Part shown: piece after piece, positions 1 through 13,434 of the stretch
How the letters are laid out: each line of letters opens with the position of its first letter
Position numbering within the stretch: the first letter of the stretch is position 1
Source: Panulirus ornatus
Taxonomy: Eukaryota; Arthropoda; Malacostraca; Decapoda; Palinuridae
Direction: 5' to 3'
Assembly: GCF_036320965.1 (NCBI RefSeq)
Contig: NC_092279.1
Span: 19,667,429-19,731,428, forward strand
Length of the DNA stretch: 64,000 bases
The notes under the pieces: generated by a model
What the model was told of the DNA's origin: nothing
What the model saw: only the letters and a program-made list of their open reading frames with translations
Databases searched by the model: none
Program-made: the position numbers and the translations under genes

Positions 1-116
1 CCCAAGGTCTATCCAGTTTATCCTGACTTCCTTTTAATAGAGTTTCCAGGGATTACACCGCTTGCTCACCTCATGTATAACTATGAATAATTTACGTGTG
101 TACCCCCGCACAGCTG

Positions 117-240
117 GATCTAGGACCTTACCTCACCTTGCCTCACGTACATTTACGGTGGTTTGGGAGGTCTCACCCTTAGAGATGGGTCTGGGACCTT
201 ACCTTACCTTCCGTATACCTTACGACGGAGCTGGAACCTC
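117..240. repeat. diverged copy of the CCTTACC minisatellite family
   Basis: The stretch runs cacagctgg, then a ggaccttacc block, then a ggtttgggaggtct-like block, then ggtctgggaccttacc and a gtataccttacga block. The same elements in the same order form the 70 bp array at 13.44-13.72 kb. This is an isolated, diverged one-to-two-unit member. It reads open in one frame only because the family is poor in stops. Confidence 0.6.
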
Positions 241-292
241 TCCCGCTGAAGGATACATTCTGCTCGCTCAGGGGATCAACCATATTCCATAA

Positions 293-1060
293 CCTTCACT
301 TAGGTGTTCAAGATCATCCTTTTAAACCTTTCTCCACTTACGGGTATAACTTCCCAAGCTCCGGGTTTTTATCTGTGGTATCTTCCTTACCTGAAACCAT
401 TAGAAGGCCCCTTAAATCTACAATATATCGTGGATAAAGACTACAATTACCTCCCTCCCCCACTCCTTACTCCCTACGGGAGGTCTGCTACCTGGACGTT
501 TGACCACATACCAAACGGTGGAATAATACCTATTTTTCACTCCATAAAAACAATCTGTATCTCGCCATATGACAGGTGATTATGAGGGGCTGTCGGCGGT
601 TTTGTTCCACCGTTCTCCTCCGTCACTGTTCCAGCATTCCCCTCGTTCCCCTCCGTCACTGTTCCAGCATTCCTCCCCCTCCTCCGTCCCTCCTTTACCG
701 TCCCAGCGGCGACGAGAAAAAAAAAAAAAAGATCGCATTCAACGTTCTATTTCTATTCTATATCCATCTTTGCAGGACCGATGCCCACACCAGCACGAAG
801 GCCCAGAGCGAGTTCCAAGAAGAGCAGTATCCGTGCATGTCTAATGAGGCCACTACAATACCCGGAAGGGATCCAGTCAGTCACTTCTTCAGCTTGACCG
901 TCCTGGTTCTCCAAAAACAAACAGTTCTCTTTTCTTTGATTACTCACTCTTTCATCACTCGCTTCTACAGATGAATCAAAGCCGATTAATTTAATCTTAT
1001 AACCACTTCCTCGAGTATAAAACAGTTACACCATCTGGTGTAGAACTACACCAGCGTGTG

Positions 1061-1063
<3 letters not shown>
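293..1063. other. no gene recognised; one short tandem duplication
   Basis: Mixed-composition sequence. A 33 bp direct duplication (ccgtcactgttccagcattcc core) lies at about 618-683, and an A-run at 717-730. A TATAAAA string at about 1015 is followed by a small hairpin-like TACACCA/TGGTGTA pair. No coding region or known element is seen. Confidence 0.5.

Positions 1064-1112
<49 letters not shown>
1064..1112. repeat. (AC)n microsatellite
   Basis: Perfect dinucleotide tract of about 24 units. Confidence 0.97.
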
Positions 1113-1114
<2 letters not shown>

Positions 1115-1355
1115 AAACGACACCATCTGGAAACACTCTCTCCCCACCTCCCTGAGGCTACACGCAACTCGTCCAGCTCCTCATCTGCATCACAGACATG
1201 GGCCTCTCCCCCCGCCCCTTGGATATGCGTCATTCAATTACTGTAAATGACCAGCGAGATAAATAACTTTTGGTGTGGGAGAAGGGAGGAGCAGCACCCA
1301 GCACGAGATGGAATAGGGTGAAGACTTGACATTATTGGCCCGGATTCAATCATCG

Positions 1356-1358
<3 letters not shown>

Positions 1359-1435
<77 letters not shown>

Positions 1436-1438
1436 AGG

Positions 1439-1511
<73 letters not shown>

Positions 1512-1513
1512 GG
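1359..1513. repeat. compound purine tract (GA)n(GGGA)4(GA)n(G)13
   Basis: An uninterrupted purine run of about 155 bases: (GA)n, four GGGA units, (GA)n again, then 13 G. It is the longest pure purine tract in the window. Mirror-symmetric purine tracts of this type can form triplex (H-DNA) structures. Confidence 0.97.
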
Positions 1514-2237
1514 TTCGAGATAACAAGCTGGCCCAGACCATGGAACATTTCACGACATGAGGCCGTAAATCAAACCCCCATCTCTATATCACTATGGCTA
1601 GCGCGCACAGCCCTCCTCCTCCCCTGACTCATGCTAAGAAAAAAAAAAAAAAATGTGTCGCCCAATTTTCGCTCACTTGGCAGCCGCTAGTGTACGTAAC
1701 TCATCTTATCGATGATCTGCTTCGTCAAACTCGACACAGACAGTTTCTGCTTACCCACTAAAACTTATCTACGAGTTCCATTTTCTTTTCTTTTTTTTCC
1801 ACTCCCCTTTAACTTTTATATTCCCGGCTTTGCTAAGATGTGAGACTTTCCCAGCTTCCCATTTTCTCCCCTAAACCTCGCACTCACATCACACGTCCGC
1901 GGAAGCTGAGTTCGCACGGCTTAATGACAAGAGAGAGAGAGAGAGAGACCAGCGCACCTCCCACCACAAACCAATGTCACGTTGATCAAGACACGCATTC
2001 CAGGAATGAATCTATAAACGGTATTAATCATTAATACCCGATCAGAATCAGGGATCCTGACCTTCCATTGATCACCGTTATCAATATAATCGTGCTCTGT
2101 GGGGGTGAGGGGGAGGGGGGGAAGGCAAAAACAAAAGCACAACAAAACTGTATAGTATATGATCCGAAGTGAGACGATAAGTCGAGAGTTAAAGAGGAAA
2201 GTATCCGAAGTTTGCCCAGGGCTTAACCTCACACGAG
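1514..2237. other. no gene recognised
   Basis: Contains an A-run (1639-1653), a T-rich patch near 1785-1800 and a short (GA)n at about 1929-1948. No supported gene or known mobile element. Confidence 0.5.
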
Positions 2238-2249
2238 GGTGGTGGTGGT

Positions 2250-2324
<75 letters not shown>
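2238..2324. repeat. (GGT)4 followed by (GT)n
   Basis: A short GGT trinucleotide run leads directly into about 37 GT units. Confidence 0.97.
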
Positions 2325-2325
<1 letters not shown>

Positions 2326-2644
2326 ATGGAAATACATGCTGTCAGCCTCAATCATCTACAGATACACTGCAAAATAACTTCCACCTTTAACATGATCATT
2401 CGTGCTTGTGGAAGTGCGTATCTCGCCTCTGTCCCACACCTTCACGTGACGCCGGGATCTTTTGCCCAGGATCAACTCACAAGACAATTGTGGTATTCGT
2501 GAAGGAAGAAGAGAGGTGAAGCTGCCGACTGGTCTCTGCATGTGCCTGGTACCTGAAGACCACCATCACACACACCACCACCACTAATGCTCCCACGAAA
2601 CACCACCAACAGCCACTACCACAACCACCACAACAACAAATGAC

Positions 2645-2674
2645 AATAATAATAATAGTAATAATAATAATAAC

Positions 2675-2729
<55 letters not shown>

Positions 2730-2778
2730 ATAATAATAATAGTAAGAATAATAATAATAATGATAATAATAATAATAA

Positions 2779-2830
<52 letters not shown>
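2645..2830. repeat. (AAT)n trinucleotide microsatellite, imperfect
   Basis: About 60 AAT units with scattered AAC, AGT and AAAT interruptions. The poly-Ile and poly-Asn translations on the two strands are artefacts of this tract. Confidence 0.97.
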
Positions 2831-2832
<2 letters not shown>

Positions 2833-2913
2833 AACGTTCCTTCAAAAATCGGATGCTGACACGACCAGACTGGTAGGTCAGCACCGTCAAGAGAGGCGCG
2901 ATATTTCTCTCTC

Positions 2914-2933
2914 TTTTTTTTTTTTTTTTTTTT
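2914..2933. repeat. poly-T run
   Basis: Homopolymer of 20 T preceded by a short CT stretch. Confidence 0.95.
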
Positions 2934-2990
2934 GGTTACGTCGCGCGCAGGGGAATAAAGATTGGCTTAACCAGCAACAACTCTCCGGGG

Positions 2991-3075
2991 CTATAAAAGC
3001 CGCGCTCTACGACATACGATTCACCGACTAATCCGATTAGCGATTCTCAGCCGGTATGAGGCCCTAACGAGGATG
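2991..3075 (+). promoter_or_regulatory. candidate TATA-type core promoter
   Basis: A CTATAAAAGC TATA box lies at about 2991-3000 with GC-rich flanks. About 25-55 bp downstream are initiator-like pyrimidine/CA steps (ATTCACC near 3020, CTCAGCC near 3045). The first ATG (3057) gives a 4-codon frame. The next (3073, MKVPANHV...) opens a frame that runs into a (GA)n tract and resembles no family I know. The spacing suits an animal promoter, but no gene body is recognisable, so it may be a chance match. Confidence 0.35.
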
Positions 3076-3142
3076 AAGGTGCCAGCTAATCATGTTAAAA
3101 AAGATATTCATGATGGACAGAAGCAACGTTTTTCTCAGCCCC

Positions 3143-3157
3143 CGCGCGCGCGCGCGC
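3143..3157. repeat. (CG)7 tract
   Basis: Alternating CG run, a strong Z-DNA-forming sequence and rare where CpG is depleted. Confidence 0.9.
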
Positions 3158-3319
3158 CCCGCTCAAAGGAGAACAGCGTTCCTCCACCCAGCAGGTGGGA
3201 GGGGAAGGGGCGACCTGTGGAGGGAGGAGGGAGGCAGGGGGATCTCTGGAATAAAGGGTTTTTCCCCTCATCGTGGCTCGTCGCTGCTGCTAACAGGACA
3301 GTTGTCCACCTATTAACAT

Positions 3320-3320
3320 T

Positions 3321-3415
<95 letters not shown>
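3320..3415. repeat. (TG)7(GA)n compound microsatellite
   Basis: Short TG tract that switches directly to about 40 GA units. Confidence 0.97.
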
Positions 3416-3417
<2 letters not shown>

Positions 3418-3528
3418 CACCCTGGGTGGAACCCGACGGTAAACCGGAGGTCGCGCCTCTGGAGCGCAGACAGTTGAGGCTTTCCATAAAAGCAACACGC
3501 TAGGAGAACCCTGGAGGGCACAGTTACC

Positions 3529-3529
<1 letters not shown>

Positions 3530-3566
<37 letters not shown>
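3530..3566. repeat. (CA)n microsatellite
   Basis: Perfect CA tract of about 18 units. Confidence 0.97.
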
Positions 3567-3568
<2 letters not shown>

Positions 3569-3773
3569 TACCTGCTAGTGCCACAGAGGCATAGCAGCCA
3601 GCCTTCCGTCCTCATCATCCAAGTGTAAAATAAGATACACCTCTCCCGTCTCTGCGCGCTCCAGAGAGCACAAACTCATTCGATTTTTTTCCCCCCAGTC
3701 ATTTCCAGGAGTTCAGGTCCTTGGGAGTGTCAACGCTAACCTTTGAAAGACCTTCACACACGTCACACACGTC

Positions 3774-3823
<50 letters not shown>
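3774..3823. repeat. (AC)n microsatellite
   Basis: About 24 units, preceded by two imperfect cgtcacacac repeats. Confidence 0.97.
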
Positions 3824-3826
<3 letters not shown>

Positions 3827-4046
3827 GCCTTTTATTGGGGAGAAAGTTAGTGCCTGGAACATCCATCATCATCATCATCGCTGCCTTTTCCATACTCCAT
3901 CACAGACGGGAGAGATGTATATTAATCTAAGAACGAAGTATCCTGGAAAGGCATGATCTTCCAGTCTATTGTCAAACATCGTTCATCATTTTCACGAAAG
4001 GTATGGATGACTTCAAGAGCTAACGCCACTTAAATAAGGAGGTTTT

Positions 4047-4048
<2 letters not shown>

Positions 4049-4112
<64 letters not shown>
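4049..4112. repeat. (AC)n microsatellite
   Basis: Perfect tract of 32 units. Confidence 0.97.
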
Positions 4113-4114
<2 letters not shown>

Positions 4115-4154
4115 CGGAGTTTCCCTTAGGTAAAGTAGCAAGGAAAAATCTGTG

Positions 4155-4245
4155 TCAATAGGTTCCCAGAGGTTAGGTAAGTTTAGGTAAGGGCAAAGGA
4201 GGTTTCCTAAGGTAAGGTACGGCAAGGTGAGGTAAAACACGGGTC
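4155..4245. repeat. inverted, diverged CCTTACC-family segment
   Basis: Read on the minus strand this gives CTTACC/CCTTACC steps plus a CTGGGAACC block, resembling the family at 117-240 and 13.44-13.72 kb. On the plus strand it looks like ggttaggtaag. The period is poorly kept. Confidence 0.45.
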
Positions 4246-4325
4246 AACAGGCTCCCTGAAGATATGGCAGGGCAAGGCGAGCCATCTGGGTCGACCGACC
4301 CACTTCAACCATTAATGGACATTCT

Positions 4326-4328
<3 letters not shown>

Positions 4329-4405
<77 letters not shown>
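4329..4405. repeat. (CT)n microsatellite
   Basis: Perfect tract of about 38 units. Confidence 0.97.

Positions 4406-6266
<1,861 letters not shown>

Positions 6267-6325
<59 letters not shown>
6267..6325. repeat. (TC)n microsatellite
   Basis: Perfect tract of about 29 units. Confidence 0.97.
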
Positions 6326-6328
<3 letters not shown>

Positions 6329-7028
6329 GTGTTCCTTCATCACGGCAGCTGTCACCAAACGTCGTCCCCCTTCAAGCACCGTCCCCGTCCCCTCTCCACA
6401 CAACCCTCGTGTGATCATGCCAAGGCTACGGACACAAGTTTGATTTCCTTTCCCCCCCATTATCATTCCTTGTTTTTCCTCCTCCCTAAATCGGTGGCGC
6501 AGTGTCTCAAAGCCATGAGACATATTGTAATAAACTTTTGGATTAGTTTACCAGCGGATGCAGGAGCAGGAGGAGGAGGAGGAGGGGCGGCGCGGCTTCA
6601 TTAACTAACCTGTCACCAGACGAAACCTGATCTGTCCGAAAAAAAAAAAAAAACAGCAATCAAACCCTGAGTGTACTGCTCCAATTCAACCCTTAATTAA
6701 AGCTCTTATGCACCAGTGAATCTTAGGGCGGGGCGGGGCGGGGGGGAATCGTTTTCTCCCGACTCGGATCCGACTCTAAGAGACTGAGGGGGGGCCAGCC
6801 AAGTCGTCTCGAGTTACACACACACTCTCTCACACTCAGGGTTACATACTTAGGACGATCGTGAGGGAACCCTGGCTGATAGACGGGGACTATGATGGCG
6901 AAAGCACGACTCGTCATCCTCTTCACAGATCAGTTCAAGACGCCTGGTTCAGGTAACCGGCTCAAACTCTCATCAATGCTTCTCACCTGCTAGTAATACC
7001 TACATGAACTCACACCGACATTACATTC
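6326..7028. other. no gene recognised
   Basis: Includes a GGA run (6567-6583), an A-run (6640-6653) and a G-rich string (6727-6748). No supported coding or RNA gene. Confidence 0.5.
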
Positions 7029-7074
7029 ATATATATATATATATATATAAAGAGAACAGCCTCATCTCCCACGC

Positions 7075-7169
<95 letters not shown>
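7029..7169. repeat. (AT)n and (CT)n microsatellites
   Basis: (AT)10 at 7029-7049, a 27 bp spacer, then about 46 CT units at 7077-7169. Confidence 0.97.
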
Positions 7170-7172
<3 letters not shown>

Positions 7173-7302
7173 GGCTGTACGTTCTTCCCTGAGCAAAGCG
7201 AGTGGTACAACATCTACTTTCCCATCTCCCTACGTGCATCTTCATCAGTCTCTCGCTCCCGTCACCTGCCAACAGCTATATAACTACTGCCTCGTTGTCT
7301 CC

Positions 7303-7329
7303 CACACACACACACACACACACACACAC
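7303..7329. repeat. (CA)n microsatellite
   Basis: About 13 CA units in a pyrimidine-rich region. Confidence 0.95.
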
Positions 7330-7525
7330 GGCTGTCTCTTATCTCTCACCATCCCACCTCACCTCACCTCCCCAGCTTCATTCTCCTCGTTTATACCTTC
7401 TCTCTCCCCTCCCCCCCAAACACTTAATCCACCAATTCCCATTCAGTTCCTACAATTCCAATTTTTACGCCTCTCCCTCTGTACCGAGAACCTATGATCG
7501 CATCCATCCAATCTCTTTTTCCTCT

Positions 7526-7528
<3 letters not shown>

Positions 7529-7598
<70 letters not shown>
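7529..7598. repeat. (CT)n microsatellite
   Basis: Perfect tract of 35 units. Confidence 0.97.
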
Positions 7599-7602
<4 letters not shown>

Positions 7603-7849
7603 CTCTTAATTCATTCCTCCCGCCAAGCATTAGGGAATATTTCAGGCAACCTTACAAGCGATTGTCCCACACCCACCCCCACTGTGCCTATCCTCTCCTT
7701 GCCTCCGCAACCTTTGGCACACGCTCCCTCGGAACTTTTGCTCATCTCACCATTCCTAATCTTAATTTCTTACCCCGCCTCCCTCCCAACCTCCCCACTC
7801 TCTTCACTTTCGACGCCCTGCCTCTTCCGTGCTCCTGACGAGGAAGGGG

Positions 7850-8760
7850 GTCGTCCTCGTCGTGGTGGTCGTGGTCGTCGTCTCCTCCCGGGGATCCCCA
7901 TTAACATTCGTCGTGGTCGTGGTCGTCGTCTCCCTGGGATCCCCATTAACATTCGTCGTGGTCGTGGTCGTCGTGGTCGTCGTCTCCTCCCGGGGATCCC
8001 CATTAACATTCGTCGTGGTCGTGGTCGTCGTGGTCGTCGTCTCCTCCCGGGGATCCCCACTAACATTCGTCGTGGTCGTGGTCGTCGTCGTGGTCGTCGT
8101 CTCCTCCCGGGGATCCACATTAACATTCGTCGTGGTCGTGGTCGTCGTGGTCGTCGTCTCCTCCCGGAGATCCCCATTAACATTCGTCTAGGTCGTGGTC
8201 GTCGTCGTGGTCGTCGTCTCCTCCCGGGGATCCACATTAACATTCGTCGTGGTCGTGGTCGTGGTCGTGGTCGTCGTCTCCTCCCGGGGATCCCCATTAA
8301 CATTCGTCGTGGTCGTGGTCGTCGTCGTGGTCGTCGTCGTCTCCCGGGGATCCACATTAACATTCGTCGTGGTCGTGGTCGTCGTCGTGGTCGTCGTCGT
8401 CTCCCGGGGATCCACATTAACATTCGTCGTGGTCGTGGTCGTCGTCGTGGTCGTCGTCGTCTCCCGGGGATCCACATTAACATTCGTCGTGGTCGTGGTC
8501 GTCGTCGTGGTCGTCGTCGTCTCCCGGGGATCCACATTAACATTCGTCGTGGTCGTGGTCGTCGTCGTCTCCCGGGGATCCACATTAACATTCGTCGTGG
8601 TCGTGGTCGTCGTCGTGGTCGTCGTCTCCTCCCGGGGATCCCCATTAACATTCGTCGTGGTCGTGGTCGTCGTCTCCTCCCGGGGATCCCCATTAACATT
8701 CGTCGTGGTCGTGGTCGTCGTCGTGGTCGTCGTCTCCCGGGGATCCACATTAACATTCGG
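7850..8760. repeat. 16-copy GTCGTGG-rich minisatellite with nested trinucleotide variation
   Basis: Each unit has a (GGTCGT/CGT)n block, then ctcccggggatcc, then a cattaacattcg block. The ATTAACATTCG element recurs 16 times, spaced 45, 57, 57, 60, 57, 60, 60, 60, 60, 60, 60, 48, 60, 48 and 57 bp. All spacings are multiples of 3 because copies differ by whole trinucleotides. Each unit ends its block with ccacatt or ccccatt, and the central copies (about 8300-8540) are nearly identical. Several frames on both strands are open (Arg/Gly-rich, poly-Val and poly-Thr readings) because the unit lacks stops and its length changes keep frame. There is no splice, start or homology support for coding. 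Confidence 0.97.
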
Positions 8761-9454
8761 TAAATTTTGCCAGAATAGTCGCCACTTCTTTCCTCCCAGG
8801 ACGCTTTTCCTTTATGGGGAAATGGAGTTTTTTTTTTTACGAGGAAATGGAGGTTGCTATTTCTTTTTCTTTCATATGTTCATCATGCCATTCTCTTTCA
8901 TTCGTTGGGTCACCTGATTTCGTTAATTCGTTTCTGGTTTTTAAAAGTTGTCGTCTGTTCTACCTCAAGTATCCTCTGATGCCATCTGTATCATCAGCAG
9001 CTTTCCATCACAAATCCCTCTACAATATCTAACATTTGCCTTTGATTGCCATTTTCCATCCTCCTCATGACCCAATCCCCCCCCCCTCTTTATATAAGTA
9101 TATCTGTTAGATATACTTATATATGTATATAGATATACTTTATATATGTATATCTGATATATGCTGTTTCATGTGTTATGATTTCAGTACCTACGTGTAC
9201 GCGTCCCACTGATTTTCTATCATAATTTTCCTCACCGTTTTAATCCTATTCTGTATTGTTACTATCTACCCTTCATGGTAATGTCTAAACACTACTCCTC
9301 CTTCGTTTTCAACCCTGTAACGTAATGATCTTTTCTTTTTTTTTTAATTCTCTTCTACGTCCATCTTTCATCTCACTTCTCCATTAATCCCTCCTTCTGT
9401 CCCCCAGAAACAGCCACCTCTCTCTTCTTCCTAACACTCCCTCCACCCGTTCCT
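8761..9454. other. no gene recognised
   Basis: AT-rich, with C-run (9077-9087), short TATATA pieces (9095-9165) and a T-run (9337-9346). No known element seen. Confidence 0.5.
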
Positions 9455-9750
9455 CCACATGGCCACCTCCCTCACTCCACCAACACCCACTCCTCCAAGG
9501 CCCTAAACATGGCCACTTCCCTCACTTCTCCAACACCCAGTCCAAGGCCCTACACATGGACACCTCCCGCACTCCTCCGACACCCACTCCAAGATCCTAC
9601 ACAAGGCCATCTCCATCACTCCTCCAAACCCTATACATGGCCACCTCCCTCTCTCCTCCAACATCCCCTCCTCCAAGACCCTACACATGGCCACCTCCCT
9701 CACTCCTCCAAACCCTACACATGGCCACCTCTCTCATTCCTCCAACATTA
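9455..9750. repeat. 34-51 bp minisatellite, 7 copies
   Basis: Unit has a catggccacctccctcactc block, then ctccaacacc and an aaggccctacac block. The catggccac anchor recurs near 9457, 9508, 9556, 9602, 9637, 9686 and 9720. Some copies lack an internal segment of about 15 bp. Confidence 0.85.
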
Positions 9751-9844
9751 GTATCTAAACTTTTCTCATAGCTCGTCCGTTCCCTCACTCTCACCTACAC
9801 GACACTGATCCAGCTGCCCTGCCTGTCCCCCGCCCCCTTCACCC

Positions 9845-9848
<4 letters not shown>

Positions 9849-9915
<67 letters not shown>
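9849..9915. repeat. (CT)n microsatellite
   Basis: About 33 units, almost perfect. Confidence 0.97.
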
Positions 9916-9918
<3 letters not shown>

Positions 9919-10023
9919 CTCTCAGCTTTGCTCTCACCTTCCCGTTTTTCCCAAACCTCCTCTCTCCTCTCCGCCCATCCCAGTCGTATCCAACAAACTT
10001 TCGGTGTTTTCTCTTCCTGTTCA

Positions 10024-10024
<1 letters not shown>

Positions 10025-10055
<31 letters not shown>
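10025..10055. repeat. (CA)n microsatellite
   Basis: About 15 units. Confidence 0.96.
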
Positions 10056-10058
<3 letters not shown>

Positions 10059-10734
10059 TTATGTCACCGTCATTCCCATCTTGTTTCGCGTTTATCTCCC
10101 TCTATCGAGGAAACCCAATCTCCTGCCGGTGAATGTACCTCACGATCTTGCAGACTACCATTACCTTCAAGATCATATCCCTATTTACGAGACCGCCTTC
10201 CACACGGAAGCTGACGGCTTCTTCCCCCCCCTCAAAAAAAAAAAGGGGGGGGGAGGGTGTCCGCGTCAGGTATGAACTTACATAGCTGGTGGGAGAGGCG
10301 CTACCTACTATCACACCGGGGTTGAGGTGAGGGAAGGCTGAGACTGAACAGGGAAGACTTCTAAGTCACAGACGAAGCTGAGGGGGGAAGTAGAAAGGAC
10401 GGGAAGAAAGTCTCCAGAGGAAGGACTGGTGAGAGAATCTGATGGGAGGAGAGCGAAAGCAAATGAGGTTCCGGGTGAAAGCAGGCTTCCCGCCTTCATG
10501 AAGACTGTCCCGTCTTCCCGTTTCTCTTCCCGTCCCCTTCATGTTACGACACGACGGAGCGTGGCTCTCAAATCAGCCTCCCGTGCCAACGCACTACTGA
10601 CGATATACTCTCTTGGGCGTGACACGACGTCGCAGCCTTCGGGGGAGGACTGATGGCCAGGGCGCCTCAGAAGGGGTCGTGACGAAAGGTATATCATGAT
10701 GCTCTCATACCCGTGGGTCGCACCACCACCGTCG
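10056..10734. other. no gene recognised
   Basis: Contains a C-run, A-run, G-run arrangement at 10225-10256 that could fold into a C/G hairpin with an A loop. Otherwise unique-looking. Confidence 0.5.
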
Positions 10735-11030
10735 TTGTCGTGCTCGGGAGTCGTACCGGTCGTGTTCAAGGGTCGTGCTCAATGGTCCGTTGGGGCCTCG
10801 TGCCTCTAAGTGTCGTGTTCAAGAGTGGTGCTCAAGAGTCGTGCTCAAGTGTCGTGTTCAAGAGTCGTGCTCAAGAGTCGTACAGTCGTGTTCAAGGGTC
10901 GAGCTCCCAGGGTCGTATCGTCGTGTTCAAGTGTCATGCTCAGGAGTCGTACAGTCGTGTTCAAGGGTCGAGCTCCCAGGGTCGTACCGTCGTGTTCGAG
11001 GGTCGTTCCACCGTGCTCGAGGTTTCCGAG
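10735..11030. repeat. 13 bp / 69 bp higher-order array of the GGTCGTACC motif family
   Basis: From about 10800 to 10875 a 13 bp monomer (gtcgtgctcaaga) repeats with spacings of exactly 13. From 10893 a 69 bp higher-order unit follows: ttcaagggtcgagctccc, then agggtcgta(t/c)cgtcgtg, then ttcaagtgtcatgctcag and gagtcgtacagtcgtg. It is repeated at 10962. The core GGTCGTAYCGTCGTG appears at about 10911 and 10980. The same core occurs at 28.5, 31.1, 45.9, 61.7 and 63.8 kb. Confidence 0.9.
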
Positions 11031-12286
11031 GGGACACCTTTTAACTCATCTTCTTAAAGCTGGAAACAAGCTGGGCGACACATGCTACCCGGTCGACAAA
11101 AGACTATCGCCATTCGCAGCCAATGTGGTGGCGGGCTCCTGGTAAAACTGTTTTGATCTCAATACAAAAACAGAGCAGATGTTTTCATGGGATGGGAATG
11201 GAAATATTCAGGGGGGAGGGTTAGCTTTCTGTTCCTGGGACACTTGTGCTCATTTCCACATCCGCCGAGTTAAACACGACCTGGAATATGTCCTGGGCTG
11301 AGGTATTCTTGTCTTCCACGAGCAATTAGCTCTAAGGAAAGTAATAAGGAAACCTCTGAATGAACTGAAAGGCCGGACTGGGTGCCCACACACTCGCCAG
11401 ACATACTCCACGATCAAGAGGAAGGTAAACATGCAACCTGCAGCCCCAAACAGATAAGGAGACCTGAGCGCCATGGTAGACCTTTATCGTTCTGGGGGCA
11501 AGACAAGAGGGATAATACTACGTGGAGAGGAAAACATCAGATTCCCTATATGATCCACCGCCACTCGCCGCGGCGTAAGGCTATCGGCCATCTGGTACTA
11601 AAAAAAAAAAAAAAATTCACCTCCCTCCAAGTGACCTTGGAGGTGTACTACCCTCTAATCTTCCAAATTAGACCGCACACAACAGCGTTTTCTATCTAGG
11701 CATTATTTCTCCTTTTTTCTTTAGTTTCTTTCGTATTTCATTCGTGATTAACGAATGGCATTCACCCCACACACACACACACACACACACATCTTGGGGT
11801 CCTTACGCTCGATGCTCAGGTCCCTCACTCTGGTCAGAATGCTAGACAATTTAGCAGTGGGCTTCCTGCTGCTGACCACAAGGCTGCTGTGGCTGCGGGG
11901 GGACAACAGTCACTTGAAATAAAAGACGTGGAAGTAAACGGATGGATTTCGGGCGAGTGTGCTGCATCCAGGACGGGTGAGGGAGGCCAAAGGGAACATT
12001 AAAAGAGACGGGTCATGGTGGGTTGGAGACATGAGGACGGGTGGGCCCACTGGGGAAAAAGGGGAGGAGAAAATGAAGCATGAGAGGGAATGAGAGATGA
12101 AAGAGGCAACACAGGAAGGCCAGAGAGGAGTGAGTTTTTTTTTTTTCTTTGGGTGGGGGGATGTGATGAACGATGAGAGACGTGGCGGAGGGAAAATATG
12201 AAATATCAAGCGACGAGATGAAATGGTATACAAAATGACTTGAAGAGGTGTGCATGACTGAAAAACCTTTAACCTTAGATCTACGT

Positions 12287-12291
<5 letters not shown>
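11031..12291. other. no gene recognised; one (AC)n at 11,768-11,791
   Basis: A-run at 11600-11614, (AC)12 at 11768-11791, T-run at 12136-12145. The ATG frames (for example 11382-11699) have no recognisable domain. Confidence 0.5.
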
Positions 12292-12364
<73 letters not shown>

Positions 12365-12365
12365 G
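12292..12365. repeat. (GA)n(G)12 purine tract
   Basis: About 31 GA units ending in a run of 12 G, the same arrangement as at 1359-1513. Confidence 0.97.
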
Positions 12366-12812
12366 CAAGAGGAGGTGGACCCAGAGCCAACGTGGGGGGA
12401 AAAAAGGGACACAAGATGATAATGGTGTATAGGACGAAGCTAAAGAAGACGAGGCTGAGGTAAGCAGAGAAGGGGAGACTTAAGTAACATGGAGAGGGAA
12501 GGAGATGATGGAGGGGGGCACTTCCTACCACATCGGATGACTAAGAAAAAGAAAACATTGTAGATAACGGAAGACGGGACATGGACACGTGTATGAGGGA
12601 AGGAGACGAGAGACAAGGGACGAACAAAGGAGGGATTTGAGAAAACAAAAGAAGGATAAGGCGAAGCTGAGACAGACACAGAGAACATTAAGGAGAGGGA
12701 CTCGAGAGAGAAAAGGTTTTGGGGTGAAATAATGACGCCGGGATATAGAGAAGACGAGAAGCAGGAAGAACGCTGGAAGTTATACCCGGAACGAGGCGAA
12801 CGAATGAATAGA

Positions 12813-12815
<3 letters not shown>

Positions 12816-12891
<76 letters not shown>
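12816..12891. repeat. (GA)n microsatellite
   Basis: About 38 units inside a purine-rich strand that spans roughly 12.4-13.1 kb. Confidence 0.97.
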
Positions 12892-12895
<4 letters not shown>

Positions 12896-13434
12896 TAAAG
12901 GAACAAAAGGAGGTAGAGGGGTAAACAGAGATAAGGCAGTGTGTGAAATGTGTCGTGTCCAAAGACAAGAAGAGGAGGAGGAGTGACCATGGACCGGGGT
13001 GAAAGACTGGACGATCGGAAAAAGGCAAGAACAGGAAATGAGAGAGAAGGGAGATAAGGAAAGTAAATGTACCAGATGGAACAATGAGTTTAAGCATAAC
13101 AAAGGATATATGTATATATATATATATAAAAAAAAAAGGAACAAAATGAAGAGGAAAAGACTAGAAACTGTTGGAAAGTATTGAAGGTAACACGGCAAGA
13201 AATCTCTGTATATCATATATACTAAGGAACTCGGAAGCCTTGCCTCTACAATCGCGGTTCAGTCAAAGACACATTTGCACAGTGGCTTCTCTGTTCAGTC
13301 ATGTTCTTTGGGGCCGAAGTCTGCAGGTCTATACAACTTTACAACCTAAATACTTACGAACACCTCAGAAAGACTTGTCCAGTCATTTCCCGAGCGACGC
13401 CCGTATTTCTCGGATGCAGAACACAACAGCCATC
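12892..13434. other. no gene recognised
   Basis: Purine-rich to about 13190, with a short (TA)n plus A-run at 13107-13138. Then unique-looking DNA up to the 70 bp array. Confidence 0.5.

Noticed and set aside
1234..1553. Ser/Leu and Arg/Glu dipeptide frames, here and at all (GA)n/(CT)n tracts
   Set aside because: Microsatellite translations. The same holds for Thr/His, Val/Cys and Ile/Tyr repeats elsewhere.
4160..4250. Interstitial arthropod telomere repeat (TTAGG)n
   Set aside because: Only two ttagg steps. The text fits the inverted CCTTACC family better.
7684..8763. 359-residue Arg/Gly-rich reading frame (RGG-like protein)
   Set aside because: It is a translation of a minisatellite. Frames on both strands are equally open, unit changes are in triplets, and there is no flanking coding or splice signal.
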